Source: Flavobacteriaceae bacterium
Lineage (GTDB): Bacteria; Bacteroidota; Bacteroidia; Flavobacteriales; Flavobacteriaceae
Direction: 5' to 3'
NCBI GenBank assembly: GCA_002401215.1
Contig: NVSL01000077.1
Span: forward strand, 1 to 6,514
DNA: 6,514 nucleotides
Shown: in pieces, positions 6,013-6,514 of the stretch
How the letters are laid out: each line of letters starts with the position of its first letter
How positions within the stretch are numbered: position 1 is the stretch's first letter
Made by a program: the position numbers and the translations under genes
The notes under the pieces: model-generated
What the model saw: the letters and a program-made list of their open reading frames with translations, nothing else
Told to the model about the DNA's origin: nothing
The model's database searches: none

Positions 6013-6053
6013 AAAAGCGTAATCATCTTATAAAAAGAAGGTTGCGCTTTTTT
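6013..6053 (+). terminator. Rho-independent terminator, possibly bidirectional
   Basis: AAAAGCGTAATC (6013-6024) pairs with GGTTGCGCTTTT (6040-6051) as a 12-bp stem with two G-U wobbles and a 15-base loop, followed by more Ts. The T-run fits termination of transcripts from the peptidase side; the A-run opening the left arm would serve the opposite strand. It lies 45 bases before the third ATAGTACA block and so separates peptidase and anti-sigma transcripts. Confidence 0.65.
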
Positions 6054-6097
6054 AATTTGACTTAACAAAAAAATAATCAAAATTTATTCTTTTTAGC

Positions 6098-6123
6098 ATA
6101 GTACAATTTCCTTTTTTCTACTC
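6098..6123 (+). promoter_or_regulatory. ATAGTACAATTT promoter-like element, copy 3 (anti-sigma gene)
   Basis: The block shares ATAGTACAATTT, a T-run and a terminal ACTC with the block before the peptidase gene (21 of 26 identical), and starts 54 bases before the anti-sigma ATG. It follows a terminator, as expected of a real promoter. No TAnnTTTG is present here, which favours recognition by an alternative sigma factor over the vegetative one. Confidence 0.55.
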
Positions 6124-6151
6124 TTCACTAATAAATAAGCGAACTAGAGTT

Positions 6152-6514
6152 ATGTCTAAAAAGGAACTAATAAACGAATTACTAATCAACGATAAATTTA
6201 TTGCGTGGGTCTCATCGGATAAAAAATCATTCAATGCTGAATGGGTTTCTTATCAAAATGAATTAGATGCGGTATCTAAAATCGCATTTGACAAAGCCGT
6301 AAGCATTCTTCAAAAATTGAACATGCTACATATTGATGATTCAGCTGAAAATAAGTCACCAGAATTTATTCAAGCGCAATACATCAACTTGTTAGAAGTG
6401 TCTAGCGTACAAAAATCACCAACTAAAGTGGTGGCATTAAAATCATTCTACAAATATGTAGCAGCAGTTGTTATTGTTTTTGCAATCGCAGCGAGCGCCT
6501 TCTTTTTTATAGGT
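6152..6514 (+). CDS. FecR-type anti-sigma factor, N-terminal part (runs off the right edge)
   Basis: The frame starts at ATG 6152 and stays open to the edge, giving 121 residues. The first ~60 (FIAWV, SFNAEWVSYQNELDAVSKIAFDKAVSILQKLN) fit the cytoplasmic sigma-binding helical domain of Bacteroidota FecR-like proteins. A variable linker follows, then a single transmembrane helix at about 102-121 (YVAAVVIVFAIAASAFFFIG) preceded by positive residues K93, K97 and K101, giving a cytoplasmic N-terminus. The periplasmic FecR domain would lie beyond the edge. Known relatives hold an ECF sigma factor at the inner membrane and release it on a signal from a TonB-dependent outer-membrane receptor. The likely partner is the sigma factor at 2592-3185, although the peptidase gene intervenes. 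A receptor (SusC-like) would be expected downstream. No Shine-Dalgarno is seen. The call rests on layout and weak sequence similarity. Confidence 0.75.
   Translation, partial: MSKKELINELLINDKFIAWVSSDKKSFNAEWVSYQNELDAVSKIAFDKAVSILQKLNMLHIDDSAENKSPEFIQAQYINLLEVSSVQKSPTKVVALKSFYKYVAAVVIVFAIAASAFFFIG

Larger units (their letters stand above)
5818..6151. other. 334-base spacer between peptidase and anti-sigma genes
   Basis: No coding frame is supported. Left to right it holds a perfect palindromic hairpin, a 12-base palindrome GATTCATGAATC (5898-5909), a degraded and a near-perfect relative of the hairpin, a rho-independent terminator, and the third ATAGTACA block before the anti-sigma gene. It is far longer than the 70 bases between sigma and peptidase genes, so the anti-sigma gene is probably transcribed from its own promoter. 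Confidence 0.7.

Noticed and set aside
1..6514. CRISPR array, tRNA or rRNA gene, transposase, or defence system
   Set aside because: I saw no regularly spaced repeats, cloverleaf or rRNA core sequences, transposase motifs, or nuclease/toxin families on either strand.

Overview
The window looks like environmental (probably marine) flavobacterial DNA. It is AT-rich, has no clear Shine-Dalgarno sites, and carries gene families typical of Bacteroidota: a SusR-like ECF sigma factor, a FecR-type anti-sigma factor, and a secreted M14 peptidase with a C-terminal amidotransferase-like domain. The first ~370 bases do not fit. They are much richer in G+C and encode the start of an alphaproteobacterial ChvI-type response regulator on the minus strand. 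A 5'-truncated sugar-nucleotide epimerase (373-750, minus) lies between this piece and the flavobacterial part. Its homology stops abruptly at ~750. Two sharp breaks within 400 bases suggest a chimeric contig end (assembly or amplification artefact), or less likely a real rearrangement; the sequence alone cannot decide.

From ~751 the content is coherent. A 385-base gene-free region holds two copies of an FNR/CRP-like palindrome (ATGATWTAAATCAT) and a TGTTAC dyad. The second palindrome sits where an activator of the following gene would bind; that gene encodes a two-CBS-domain protein (1136-1555). It meets a minus-strand glutaminase gene (1552-2466) tail to tail, the two stop codons sharing TTAA.

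The rest appears to be one regulatory locus: ECF sigma factor (2592-3185, probable TTG start), secreted M14 zinc carboxypeptidase-like protein (3256-5817), and the N-terminal part of a FecR-type anti-sigma factor with its membrane helix (6152 to the window end). The sigma and anti-sigma genes, usually adjacent, are separated by the 2.6-kb peptidase gene and a 334-base spacer with flavobacterial palindromic repeats and a rho-independent terminator. The word ATAGTACA occurs upstream of all three genes. Before the peptidase and fecR genes it extends to a 12-base identity (21 of 26 overall), 55 and 54 bases before the ATG. This suggests a three-gene regulon, possibly autoregulated by the sigma factor, and is the most interesting observation here. 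No CRISPR array, tRNA, rRNA or transposase was seen.
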